Source: Treponema sp.
Lineage (GTDB): Bacteria; Spirochaetota; Spirochaetia; Treponematales; Breznakiellaceae
Assembly: GCA_009785545.1 (NCBI GenBank)
Contig: WQWD01000125.1
Location: 1-7,270 of the forward strand
DNA: 7,270 nucleotides
Direction of reading: 5' to 3'
Shown: in pieces, positions 1-6,117 of the stretch
How the letters are laid out: the number at the start of each line of letters is the position of its first letter
Numbering within the stretch: the stretch's first letter is position 1
The notes under the pieces: model-generated
The model's input: only the letters and a program-made list of their open reading frames with translations
Databases searched by the model: none
What the model was told of the DNA's origin: nothing
Position numbers and translations under genes: made by a program

Positions 1-597
1 CACAACGAACTGACGGAATTAACTATACCTGACAGTGTTATAACTATCGGAGGATCAGCATTTTTTTGGAATAACCTGACAAGTATTACTATTCCAGATA
101 ATGTTATTTATATTGGTGATATGGCTTTTGGGGGTGGCAGCCGCCTTGGTGGTAATCATATAACAAATGTTACAATAGGAAATAATGTAAAATATATTGG
201 TAATGGTGCATTTGGAAGAAATCTGTTACGAAGTCTTATAATACCTAATAGCGTTGTTTCAATTGGCTCCGATGCATTTATGCGTAATAATTTAGAATAT
301 GTATCTTTAGGAAATAATATTATATCGATAGGCTCGGCTGCTTTTTATTGGAACCGCCTCTCTAACATTAACATACCTGATAGTGTTACTTATATCGGCT
401 CTGGCGCATTTGTTGCTAACCAATTAACAAAAATTATCATCGGTGATAATTTATTATTTAATTCTAATAAATCAAATATAAATAACGAACTGCCTTTAAT
501 AAATGTATTTGATAATAGTTTTGATGAATTATATATCGTTAATGAGAGAAGAGCAGGTACATATTTATTATATGCTGGGCAATGGCAAATCAAATAG
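1..597 (+). CDS. BspA-type leucine-rich repeat protein, C-terminal part (5' end outside window)
   Basis: The frame is open from base 1, so this is the last 198 codons of a longer gene; the ATG at 121 is internal to a repeat and is not a start. The product is built of roughly 23-residue LRR_5 (BspA/TpLRR) repeats with the pattern Leu-x-x-Ile-x-Ile-Pro-Asp-Ser-Val-x-x-Ile-Gly-x-x-Ala-Phe. Six full repeats are visible, followed by a degenerate capping repeat and a short tail with AGTYLLYAGQW, a kind of ending I associate with treponemal LRR proteins. BspA-like proteins are usually secreted or surface-exposed and bind host or partner-cell ligands; whether this one has a signal peptide cannot be seen. 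Repeats alternate between Ile-Pro-Asp/Asn and Ile/Leu-Gly-Asn/Asp cores. The gene is AT-rich and ends 31 bases before an attC-like site, so it may be cassette cargo. The family is near certain; the ligand is unknown. Confidence 0.88.
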   Translation, partial: HNELTELTIPDSVITIGGSAFFWNNLTSITIPDNVIYIGDMAFGGGSRLGGNHITNVTIGNNVKYIGNGAFGRNLLRSLIIPNSVVSIGSDAFMRNNLEYVSLGNNIISIGSAAFYWNRLSNINIPDSVTYIGSGAFVANQLTKIIIGDNLLFNSNKSNINNELPLINVFDNSFDELYIVNERRAGTYLLYAGQWQIK

Positions 598-628
598 AAA
601 AATGCATTATTGCAAAAATCCGCACTTC

Positions 629-776
629 GCCTAACACACGATTAACGCTACGCCGCCTGTTCGGCGGGGTATTAAACCCCTCATTTCCTTACTTGCTCAA
701 TCTGACCGTGCAAGCGCGGACGCGACTTCGCTCCGTTCGTCAACAAGGCACAGCTATCATATATTACCAGCTATGT
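629..776 (+). other. attC-like recombination site 1, with a very long terminal loop
   Basis: The left half starts with the R''-like heptamer GCCTAAC (629-635), fitting the RYYYAAC consensus. Bases 632-667 align well with the left half of the second site: TAAC, then TTAACGCTACGCCGCC against ATAACAGCTCCGCCACC. The right half ends with GCTATGTGC (770-778), which matches GTTATGCGC of the second site apart from two transitions. An inner L-type stem can form between GCTACGCC (647-654) and GGCACAGC (747-754), 6 of 8 paired. Between them lie about 92 bases with their own hairpins: CCGCC/GGCGG (653-667), GGGGT/ACCCC (666-680), and CGGA-GCG/CGC-TCCG with one bulged C (717-735). At about 148 bases it is at or beyond the usual upper size for attC. 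The R' core is GCT rather than the expected GTT, so activity is uncertain. Confidence 0.5.
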
Positions 777-840
777 GCAATTGGGCAAGTTAAACCTGAA
801 AATTAAGTTAAATTAATATAATAAAAATATATTTTGAGGT

Positions 841-869
841 TTGACAAAAACTATGAAATAATATATAAA
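841..869 (+). promoter_or_regulatory. Consensus-like sigma70 promoter inside the cassette
   Basis: TTGACA (841-846), a 17-base spacer and TATAAA (864-869) make a near-perfect housekeeping promoter. Transcription would be expected to start about 7 bases after the -10 box, that is at about 876, the A of the ATG chosen for the next gene. This would give a leaderless or nearly leaderless mRNA. The background is AT-rich, so chance -10 boxes are common, but an exact TTGACA at exact spacing is less so. Confidence 0.5.
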
Positions 870-875
870 CTGAAT

Positions 876-1589
876 ATGAAATCAATATTTGGAAGAATAA
901 TCATAAATCCACTTTTTATATTGTTGTTTAGTATAATAACCTTAATTTCATTTATAATATATTTATATAACGATCAACGAAATCATATTGATAACATTTA
1001 CTTTTATACATTAATAATTATAACAATAATTTCATTTATTTTATCAATAATAAAAAACATTAAACATTTTAAGCAAAGTTCAAATGTTTTGTTCATAATA
1101 TCTATTATATTAATTATTATAACAGTATTTATTTCTTTTATTATATCACTAACTGGTAATTTTATGATTTATGCTTTAATATTTAGCATATGGGTTTATT
1201 GTTTTTTTATAATGTTAATAACTTCAATTATATCTTTAGTAAAAAAGGATATATATATTATAAATTACATATTTATTTTATCAGTATTAGCCGTATTTGC
1301 TGGTATTAAAACTTTAGAAATTAATGTAAATTATTATGAAAATCAATTATTGAATGTAGCGAAAAACATTAAATATATATATGATAATTCTTATGAAGTA
1401 TATAAAATTGATAAATTAAATGATATTTTAAAAAAATATGACAATATTGAAGTAATAAGTTTTTCAAATGATTATTTTATTATTAGATCTCGTACTCGTA
1501 ATACTGGCAGTATACATTGGTTGGAATATGATAGTAGAGAAAAAATTATTAATAAATTGTCTCATAGACAAATAAATAATTACGAGTAG
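876..1589 (+). CDS. Cassette-encoded multi-pass membrane protein of unknown function
   Basis: I do not recognise this 237-residue protein. It has five hydrophobic segments, rich in Ile and Phe (about residues 12-31, 41-59, 70-92, 96-122 and 126-144), then a soluble tail of about 93 residues with charged, Tyr- and Asn-rich sequence ending LSHRQINNYE. The short second loop carries Lys and His (KNIKHFK, 60-66). The ATG at 876 was chosen because it directly precedes the first membrane segment and sits at the expected start point of the promoter at 841-869. The frame extends to a TTG at 834, but that start would include the promoter and lacks a ribosome binding site. No Shine-Dalgarno sequence precedes 876. 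Composition is extremely AT-rich. The TAG stop overlaps the attC arm at 1589, typical of compact gene cassettes. A small sensor or immunity-type protein is possible, but nothing in the sequence proves it. Confidence 0.72.
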   Translation: MKSIFGRIIINPLFILLFSIITLISFIIYLYNDQRNHIDNIYFYTLIIITIISFILSIIKNIKHFKQSSNVLFIISIILIIITVFISFIISLTGNFMIYALIFSIWVYCFFIMLITSIISLVKKDIYIINYIFILSVLAVFAGIKTLEINVNYYENQLLNVAKNIKYIYDNSYEVYKIDKLNDILKKYDNIEVISFSNDYFIIRSRTRNTGSIHWLEYDSREKIINKLSHRQINNYE

Positions 1590-1596
1590 CCCAACT

Positions 1597-1662
1597 GCAC
1601 ATAACAAACAATAACAGCTCCGCCACCCATTTGGGCGACTACAGTTACATAGAACGTTATGC
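1597..1662 (+). other. attC recombination site 2
   Basis: The outer arms GCACATAAC (1597-1605) and GTTATGCGC (1656-1664) pair at 8 of 9 positions, giving the R''/R' boxes with a GTT core. R'' is followed by AAAC, so it reads ATAACAAAC, resembling the start of Vibrio VCR sites. Inner arms TAAC (1612-1615) and GTTA (1644-1647) form the L-type stem, and CGCC (1621-1624) with GGCG (1634-1637) caps it. The total is about 66 bases, in the normal attC range. Orientation (AAC at left, GTT at right) agrees with the upstream gene's direction. Expected cut: after G1656. Confidence 0.68.
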
Positions 1663-1692
1663 GCAATCGACAACTAATGTATGATGAAAATG

Positions 1693-1709
1693 TTGTGATA
1701 AAATCACAA
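1693..1709. promoter_or_regulatory. Perfect palindrome upstream of the 30-codon ORF
   Basis: TTGTGATAAAATCACAA is a perfect inverted repeat with 7-base arms and an AAA centre. It lies 11 bases before the ribosome binding site of the small ORF, so it could be an operator. It resembles a CRP half-site pair (TGTGA/TCACA) but with 5 rather than 6 bases between, which argues against CRP. It could also act as a weak hairpin terminator for the convergent aconitase gene: on the minus strand it is followed by CATTTTC. Neither role is shown. Confidence 0.35.
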
Positions 1710-1732
1710 TAGCATTTAGAGAAGGAAATAAT

Positions 1733-1825
1733 ATGATTAACAGAAAAATTGAATATTATTTTGAATTGGTTTATATTTTATCCGAACAATTAAACGAGAA
1801 AAAATATAAATATCATTATGAATGA
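1733..1825 (+). CDS. 30-residue small ORF or gene remnant after the last attC
   Basis: The ATG at 1733 is preceded by a strong Shine-Dalgarno sequence, GAAGGA (1721-1726), at 6-base spacing, the best translation start in the accessory region. The product begins MINRKIEYYFELVYIL and continues as a polar, Lys/Glu/Tyr-rich helix-like stretch to a TGA at 1823. It has no signal peptide or recognisable domain. It stops 6 bases before the end of the convergent aconitase gene. Its AT-rich composition matches the cassettes, and it starts 77 bases after the attC crossover point, as a cassette gene would. No attC follows it. It may be a genuine small protein, or the beginning of a longer cassette gene whose remainder was lost at the array end. 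Confidence 0.4.
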   Translation: MINRKIEYYFELVYILSEQLNEKKYKYHYE

Positions 1826-1831
1826 ACAGGC

Positions 1832-4063
1832 TCACTTCGCATAATAATTTATCAAACAGCCGTCAATTAATATTTGCCTTTCCGTATCGGTGAGTTCGCC
1901 TAATGTAACAGTAATCTCTGAAATCGTTTCACCTAACACAAAGCCGGTAATATTTTCCTTTTTCCCTTGAACAGCAGCCTTAATATCAGGAAAAAAAACA
2001 TAAGTGCCAAGAGTCAAATCACTTTCTTTCGAAATGACAAACGGCAAGATACCCCAATTGACAAGGTTTGATCTGTAACGTTTTGTGGCGTATTCCAGCG
2101 CAAAATTCGCACTTCCTCCCAAAACCCGCTGGCAGGAAGCCGCCTGCTCTCTTGCCGACCCATCGCCCGGTTTACGAGCATAAATAGCGCTTCCGATTCC
2201 AATGCCGGAAAATTCGATGTTTGAACATCCTTCGATGTTTTTGATTTGTTCCAAAACAAAAGGTTGACAGCCCAATTCCTGAACCTCTTTTGCCCTTCCA
2301 ACATAATCGGGATCTTTGCGGCTTAGTGTAAATTCCGCTAACTTCAGCGGGTTAGATCGATAGGAAGAAGTTTCTCCAGACGGGATTAGTTCGTCGGTGG
2401 TTGTAACAGGATCTGTAATAAAACTGACAACTTTGACAAGCAAGTTTTCGGCTAACGCAGGCATTTTTGGCCAATCTTTAATGTTTGGGCCGAATACAAG
2501 CTCTGTCTGCGGTTTGGGATTACCGATACCGTTGTATGCACGTTTGTCGTAAATAGTTTTGTCAAAGAAGAATTTGTGTTTGCCAAAATTAAAATCGAGC
2601 TCTGCGGCGGAAGTTATTTTTCCTCCATTGATTGCTGTTGCCGCAATGGAGCGGGCATCCATAAGAGCGACAGAGGCTATTTGCCCGTCATTTGGTTTTG
2701 AGCCTTCACGGTTTAAAAAGTTGCGAGTAACATGGCGGACAGACAGTTCATTGTTGGCAGGAGTATCTCCTGCTCCAAAACATGGGCCGCAAAACGCTTC
2801 CCGCACAAGCACACCGGCTTTCATGAAAGTTTCGACAGCGCCGTTTTTAACAAGTTCAAGATATGTAGGCTGGCTTTCCGGGTATACGCTCATTGTAAAA
2901 TTATTATTCCCTATAGAAGCGCCTTTCAAAATATCTGAGGCAGCCATAATGTTTTCAAAAATACCGCCCGCGCAGCCTGCAATGATCGCCTGCTCCGCCC
3001 AGACTCCGCCATCTCGGCATTTCATTCCAAGACCAAGATTTAAACCATAACTTTTGTTATCTTCTTCTGTTTTCGCAAAAATGTCTTTAGCGTTCTTTTG
3101 CAATTCTTTTATCGTGTAAACATTGCTTGGGTGAAACGGCAAAGCAATACACGGCTCAATTTTAGATAAATCTATTTTGATAAATCCATCGTAGTATGCC
3201 GCGTGCGCAGGTTTTAATTCTTTCCAATCTTCTCCCCTATCATGATCATCAAGATATGTTTTAACTTTATCATCGGTTTCCCAAATCGATGACCAGCAAG
3301 TTGTTTCGGTTGTCATTACATCGATTCCGTTACGAAAGTCAACAGAAAGATTGGCGATCCCCTCTCCCACAAATTCCATCACTTTGTTTTTAACATAACC
3401 ATTATTAAATACAGCGCTGATAACAGCCAAAGCCACATCTTGCGGGCCGACACCTTTTGCAACCTCGCCTTCCAGAAAAACCCCGACAATTTCCGGCATC
3501 GGCATATCGTATGTTTTTCCTACAAGCTGTTTAGCGAGCTCACCGCCGCCTTCGCCAACTGCCATTGTGCCTAAGACTCCGTAACGGGTGTGGCTGTCCG
3601 AGCCAAGAATCATCTTGCCGCAGCCTGCCATCATTTCACGGTTATAACTGTGTATCACCGCAATGTGGGGAGGCACGTAAATCCCGCCGTACTTGCGTGC
3701 CGCCGAGAGAGCAAACACATGGTCGTCCTGATTTATTGTTCCGCCAACAGCGCAAAGACTGTTGTGGCAATTTGTTAAAACATACGGAACAGGAAATTTT
3801 TCCATCCCGCTGGCACGGGCAGTTTGAATTATCCCGACATAAGTGATGTCGTGCGAAGTCAGAGAATCAAATTTAAGAGATAAATTGTTATCCGTGCTTT
3901 TGTTGTGCGATGAAAGAATACCATGCGAAATTGTTCCTTTACGAGCCTGCTCTTTCGATACAGATACACCGAGTCGTGCCAATTTTGCCTGAACATCCGC
4001 ATCATCTTCGATAATATCTTTTCCATTTATGAGATAAACGCTTTTATTGTAAAGTTGAATCAT
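1832..4063 (-). CDS. Aconitase-superfamily hydratase (YbhJ-like)
   Basis: This is a 743-residue single-chain member of the aconitase/isopropylmalate isomerase superfamily: catalytic [4Fe-4S] domains at about 1-510, a linker, and a C-terminal swivel domain at about 600-743. The cluster ligands are Cys364 (IAGCAGG), Cys425 and Cys428 (FCGPCFG). Also present are HSYNREM with His138, GSDSHT with Asp156 and His158, TRNFLNR with Arg447 and Arg452, and the swivel motifs GDGSAREQAA (Ser636, Arg638) and YRSNLVNWGILPF. Differences from classical aconitase: the Asp-His pair is NCHNS (Cys99-His100), the GSS-R motif is GSA-R, and the Glu-containing GAEIGATT segment reads DVMTTETT. Length and motifs recall the YbhJ-type 'hydratase' group, so citrate/isocitrate activity should not be assumed. 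The start is well supported by GGAG (4069-4072) 5 bases upstream. It is transcribed divergently from lepA and its composition is ordinary. Confidence 0.9.
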   Translation of the reverse strand: MIQLYNKSVYLINGKDIIEDDADVQAKLARLGVSVSKEQARKGTISHGILSSHNKSTDNNLSLKFDSLTSHDITYVGIIQTARASGMEKFPVPYVLTNCHNSLCAVGGTINQDDHVFALSAARKYGGIYVPPHIAVIHSYNREMMAGCGKMILGSDSHTRYGVLGTMAVGEGGGELAKQLVGKTYDMPMPEIVGVFLEGEVAKGVGPQDVALAVISAVFNNGYVKNKVMEFVGEGIANLSVDFRNGIDVMTTETTCWSSIWETDDKVKTYLDDHDRGEDWKELKPAHAAYYDGFIKIDLSKIEPCIALPFHPSNVYTIKELQKNAKDIFAKTEEDNKSYGLNLGLGMKCRDGGVWAEQAIIAGCAGGIFENIMAASDILKGASIGNNNFTMSVYPESQPTYLELVKNGAVETFMKAGVLVREAFCGPCFGAGDTPANNELSVRHVTRNFLNREGSKPNDGQIASVALMDARSIAATAINGGKITSAAELDFNFGKHKFFFDKTIYDKRAYNGIGNPKPQTELVFGPNIKDWPKMPALAENLLVKVVSFITDPVTTTDELIPSGETSSYRSNPLKLAEFTLSRKDPDYVGRAKEVQELGCQPFVLEQIKNIEGCSNIEFSGIGIGSAIYARKPGDGSAREQAASCQRVLGGSANFALEYATKRYRSNLVNWGILPFVISKESDLTLGTYVFFPDIKAAVQGKKENITGFVLGETISEITVTLGELTDTERQILIDGCLINYYAK

Positions 4064-4130
4064 ATAATCTCCATTTTATAGTCATTTGGTTCTTGAGATT
4101 TTATCATAATATCGCTATAGTGTGTATAAT
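4055..4130 (+). promoter_or_regulatory. Divergent intergenic region with weak promoter candidates for lepA
   Basis: Only 65 bases separate the two start codons. For lepA, TTGAAT (4055-4060), a 16-base spacer and TATAGT (4077-4082) form a moderate promoter that would start near 4089. A perfect TATAAT also occurs at 4125-4130, with TTATCA (4101-4106) 18 bases before it, but this box overlaps the lepA ATG and would start transcription inside the gene. No convincing minus-strand promoter stands out for the aconitase gene. All assignments here are tentative. Confidence 0.25.
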
Positions 4131-5934
4131 GGCACAGAATAAAAACATACGCAATTTTTGCATTATAGCGCACATCGATCACGGCAAATCAACTCTGGCG
4201 GACAGGTTAATCCAAAAAGCAAAACTTGTTGATGATCGTAATTTTAAAAATCAGATTCTTGATAACATGGACATTGAGAGGGAACGCGGCATAACGATAA
4301 AAAGTCAGGCCGTCGCAATTCCTTTCACGACTGAAGACGGCACTACCTACACTCTAAATATGGTAGACACTCCGGGTCATGTTGACTTTAGTTACGAAGT
4401 CAGCCGAGCGATTAACTCCTGCGAAGGCGCTTTACTTTTAATTGATGCGACTCAAGGCGTACAGGCGCAAACCCTTTCCAATATGTATCTGGCACTTGAG
4501 CATGATCTTGAAATAGTACCTGTAATCAACAAAATCGATATGCCTGCCGCAGATATTCCTCGCATTAAACAACAGATTGACAAAGACTTAGGCTTGGATT
4601 CAGACTGCGCCATGTTAGTTTCGGCACGTCAAGGGATCGGCATTGACGAACTTTTTGAGGCGATCATAGGCCAAGTCCCTGCGCCTTCCGGCGATTCCGA
4701 ATCTCCTTTGCGTGCGTTGATTTTTGACTGCCATTACGATCCTTATCGAGGCGTTGTCGTACACCTTCGGCTTTTTGACGGTAAAATCAAAAAAGGTATG
4801 AAAATTACTTTTATGTCCAACAGCTCTGTTTACGAAGTTGAAACTGTCGGAGTTTTTAAACTTGCTCTTGTCGAAACGGGAGAACTTTCCTCAGGAGAAG
4901 TCGGTTATATCATCGCAGGAATTAAAACTGTAAGCGATGTCCATGTTGGCGACACTGTAACAAACGCTGATAATCCTTGCGCTTCTCCGCTGCCCGGTTT
5001 TCGTGAAGTAAAACCTGTTGTCTTTTCTTCGATTTATCCTGTTGATTCCAATGACTACGAAGAATTACGCACAAGTATGGATAAACTAAAACTCAATGAC
5101 GCTTCTCTAATCTTTGAAAAGGATTCCTCCGCCGCTTTAGGTTTTGGTTTTCGCTGCGGCTTTTTGGGGCTGTTGCACCTTGAAGTAATTCAGGAACGCC
5201 TTGAACGTGAATTTGATCAATCGGTAATTTTCACGGCTCCATCGGTAAAATACAAAATACAGATTCGTGGAGGAGAAGAACTTTTTATTGATAACCCTGT
5301 GGAGTACCCGGAAGAAGGCAAAATCGAAAGTGCGGAAGAACCGTACATTCGGGCGTCAGTGATAACTCCGACAGATTTTCTTGGAAATGTTATGACACTC
5401 TGCATGGAAAAACGAGGCGTACAAACCAACATGACTTACCTTGACGAAAAACGTGTTGAGATGATTTACGATATGCCGCTTTCAGAAGTGTTATTCGATT
5501 TTTATGATCGCCTAAAAAGTATAAGCCGAGGTTATGCGTCATTCGATTATGATATTTCCGGCTACAAACCTACAGAACTTGTTAAACTTGATATTCTTTT
5601 AAACGCAAAACCTGTTGACGCCCTCTCTCAATTAGTTTTTAAGGGAAGTGCGTATGAGCGTGCCCGCAAATTCTGCGAACGTCTCCGTGACGAAATACCA
5701 CGCCATCAATTTAAAATTCCCATTCAGGGAGCAATTGGAAGCACTGTTATCGCCCGTGAGACAATCAATGCCCTTCGCAAAGATGTACTTGCAAAATGTT
5801 ACGGCGGCGACATAACACGCAAACGCAAACTCCTCGAAAAACAAAAAGAAGGCAAAAAACGCATGAAAATGGTCGGCGATGTAGAACTGCCGCAAAGCGC
5901 ATTTTTAGCGGTTCTCAAATCACGGGATGAATGA
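4129..5934 (+). CDS. lepA: Elongation factor 4 (LepA), ribosomal back-translocase GTPase
   Basis: LepA/EF4 is a ribosome-associated translational GTPase related to EF-G; proposed roles include back-translocation of stalled ribosomes and help in ribosome assembly. From the ATG at 4129 the protein has 601 residues, the normal length. Visible GTPase motifs are the P-loop AHIDHGKST (14-22), RGIT (53-56), DTPGH (80-84), NKID (134-137) and SAR (165-167). Further on, GFGFRCGFLGLLHLEV is the EF-G-like domain, and the family-specific basic C-terminal domain includes YGGDITRKRKLLEKQKEGKK (558-577). The start was chosen because LepA proteins begin a few residues before IRNFCIIAHIDHGKST; the frame continues upstream to a TTG at 4093. 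No clear Shine-Dalgarno sequence precedes 4129. It reads like a spirochaete LepA, is intact, and appears monocistronic, with a hairpin just downstream. Confidence 0.97.
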   Translation: MAQNKNIRNFCIIAHIDHGKSTLADRLIQKAKLVDDRNFKNQILDNMDIERERGITIKSQAVAIPFTTEDGTTYTLNMVDTPGHVDFSYEVSRAINSCEGALLLIDATQGVQAQTLSNMYLALEHDLEIVPVINKIDMPAADIPRIKQQIDKDLGLDSDCAMLVSARQGIGIDELFEAIIGQVPAPSGDSESPLRALIFDCHYDPYRGVVVHLRLFDGKIKKGMKITFMSNSSVYEVETVGVFKLALVETGELSSGEVGYIIAGIKTVSDVHVGDTVTNADNPCASPLPGFREVKPVVFSSIYPVDSNDYEELRTSMDKLKLNDASLIFEKDSSAALGFGFRCGFLGLLHLEVIQERLEREFDQSVIFTAPSVKYKIQIRGGEELFIDNPVEYPEEGKIESAEEPYIRASVITPTDFLGNVMTLCMEKRGVQTNMTYLDEKRVEMIYDMPLSEVLFDFYDRLKSISRGYASFDYDISGYKPTELVKLDILLNAKPVDALSQLVFKGSAYERARKFCERLRDEIPRHQFKIPIQGAIGSTVIARETINALRKDVLAKCYGGDITRKRKLLEKQKEGKKRMKMVGDVELPQSAFLAVLKSRDE

Positions 5935-5943
5935 GCCGCACCA

Positions 5944-5968
5944 CGGAAATCAATTCTTGATTTCGCCG
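5944..5968 (+). terminator. Hairpin after lepA, probable terminator
   Basis: GAAATCAA (5946-5953) and TTGATTTC (5957-5964) form a perfect 8-base-pair stem with a TTC loop. Outer CG/CG pairs can extend it past a bulge to 5968. It lies 11 bases beyond the lepA stop. There is no T-run immediately after it, so it is not a textbook intrinsic terminator; it may instead be a transcript-end stabilising hairpin. Confidence 0.45.
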
Positions 5969-6028
5969 ACAGGGCTTTTCGCAAGCCGCCTGCCAACCTC
6001 TGCGTGGGGGTGCAATTTTGTATGTGGG

Positions 6029-6059
6029 GTGACAGACACAGGCTCCGTGTGCCTGTCAC
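6029..6059. repeat. REP-like hairpin, copy 1
   Basis: GTGACAG (6029-6035) pairs with CTGTCAC (6053-6059). After an A/C mismatch, CACA (6037-6040) pairs with TGTG (6048-6051), leaving a GGCTCCG loop. The preceding GGGG and the GTGACAG-x-CAC / GTG-x-CTGTCAC design are typical of REP elements mobilised by RAYT (REP-associated tyrosine transposase) proteins. No RAYT gene is in the window, so family assignment is inference. Confidence 0.5.
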
Positions 6060-6092
6060 TCATGCGCTGCCCTGCCTATGTAAATCAGTAAA

Positions 6093-6107
6093 TCCTAATT
6101 TTTAGGA
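6093..6107. repeat. Short AT-rich hairpin
   Basis: TCCTAA and TTAGGA form a 6-base-pair stem with a TTT loop between the two REP-like copies. It has no following T-run. It may be a weak terminator or part of a compound REP unit; no function is demonstrated. Confidence 0.3.
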
Positions 6108-6117
6108 AATATTTTCA

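Larger units (their letters stand above)
770..1656 (+). mobile_element. Integron gene cassette carrying a membrane protein gene
   Basis: By analogy with the integrase cut at G/TT, the cassette runs from the R' core of site 1 (cut after G770) to that of site 2 (cut after G1656). Its left end, GCTATGTGCAATTGGGC (770-786), is the reverse complement of GCCCAACTGCACATAAC (1589-1605) at 15 of 17 positions. In a circular cassette these two segments would be brought together as the R arms of one attC. The same attC arm matches the left end of the next cassette (1656-1672) at only 11 of 17. The cassette contains one gene, 876-1589, with its own promoter-like sequence and almost no spare DNA at the 3' side. 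Confidence 0.58.
1..1664 (+). mobile_element. Distal end of a probable integron gene-cassette array
   Basis: Two attC-like sites (629-776 and 1597-1662) each follow a same-strand gene by 31 and 7 bases, the normal cassette order of gene then attC. The stretch is much more AT-rich than the aconitase and lepA genes to its right. No integrase gene or attI is inside the window; with standard integron geometry they would be to the left. No further attC occurs after 1664, so this should be the end of the array furthest from the integrase. An unusual chromosomal integron is known in Treponema denticola; membership of the same group is inference. Confidence 0.62.

Noticed and set aside
789..795. GTTAAAC as the R' core of attC site 1
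   Set aside because: It fits GTTRRRY, but the sequence at 770-786 aligns with the R' region of site 2 and is complementary to the cassette's own attC arm, so 770 is preferred.
582..806. A 74-codon plus-strand ORF overlapping the end of the LRR gene
   Set aside because: It lies across the whole attC-like site, its composition follows the palindromic arms, and it has no ribosome site and no recognisable domain.
834..875. TTG at 834 as start of the membrane protein
   Set aside because: It has no ribosome binding site, and the added 14 residues are encoded by the promoter-like TTGACA...TATAAA sequence; the ATG at 876 fits better.
1693..1709. A CRP-type binding site
   Set aside because: TGTGA and TCACA are separated by 5 bases rather than the 6 of CRP sites, and nothing else indicates catabolite control.
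2559..3050. A 163-codon plus-strand ORF, and other plus-strand ORFs within 2559-3846
   Set aside because: They are antisense shadows of the well-supported aconitase gene.
5217..6059. Minus-strand ORFs of 71-87 codons over lepA and its 3' flank
   Set aside because: They are shadows of lepA or arise from the REP-like hairpin; no ribosome sites or family signs.
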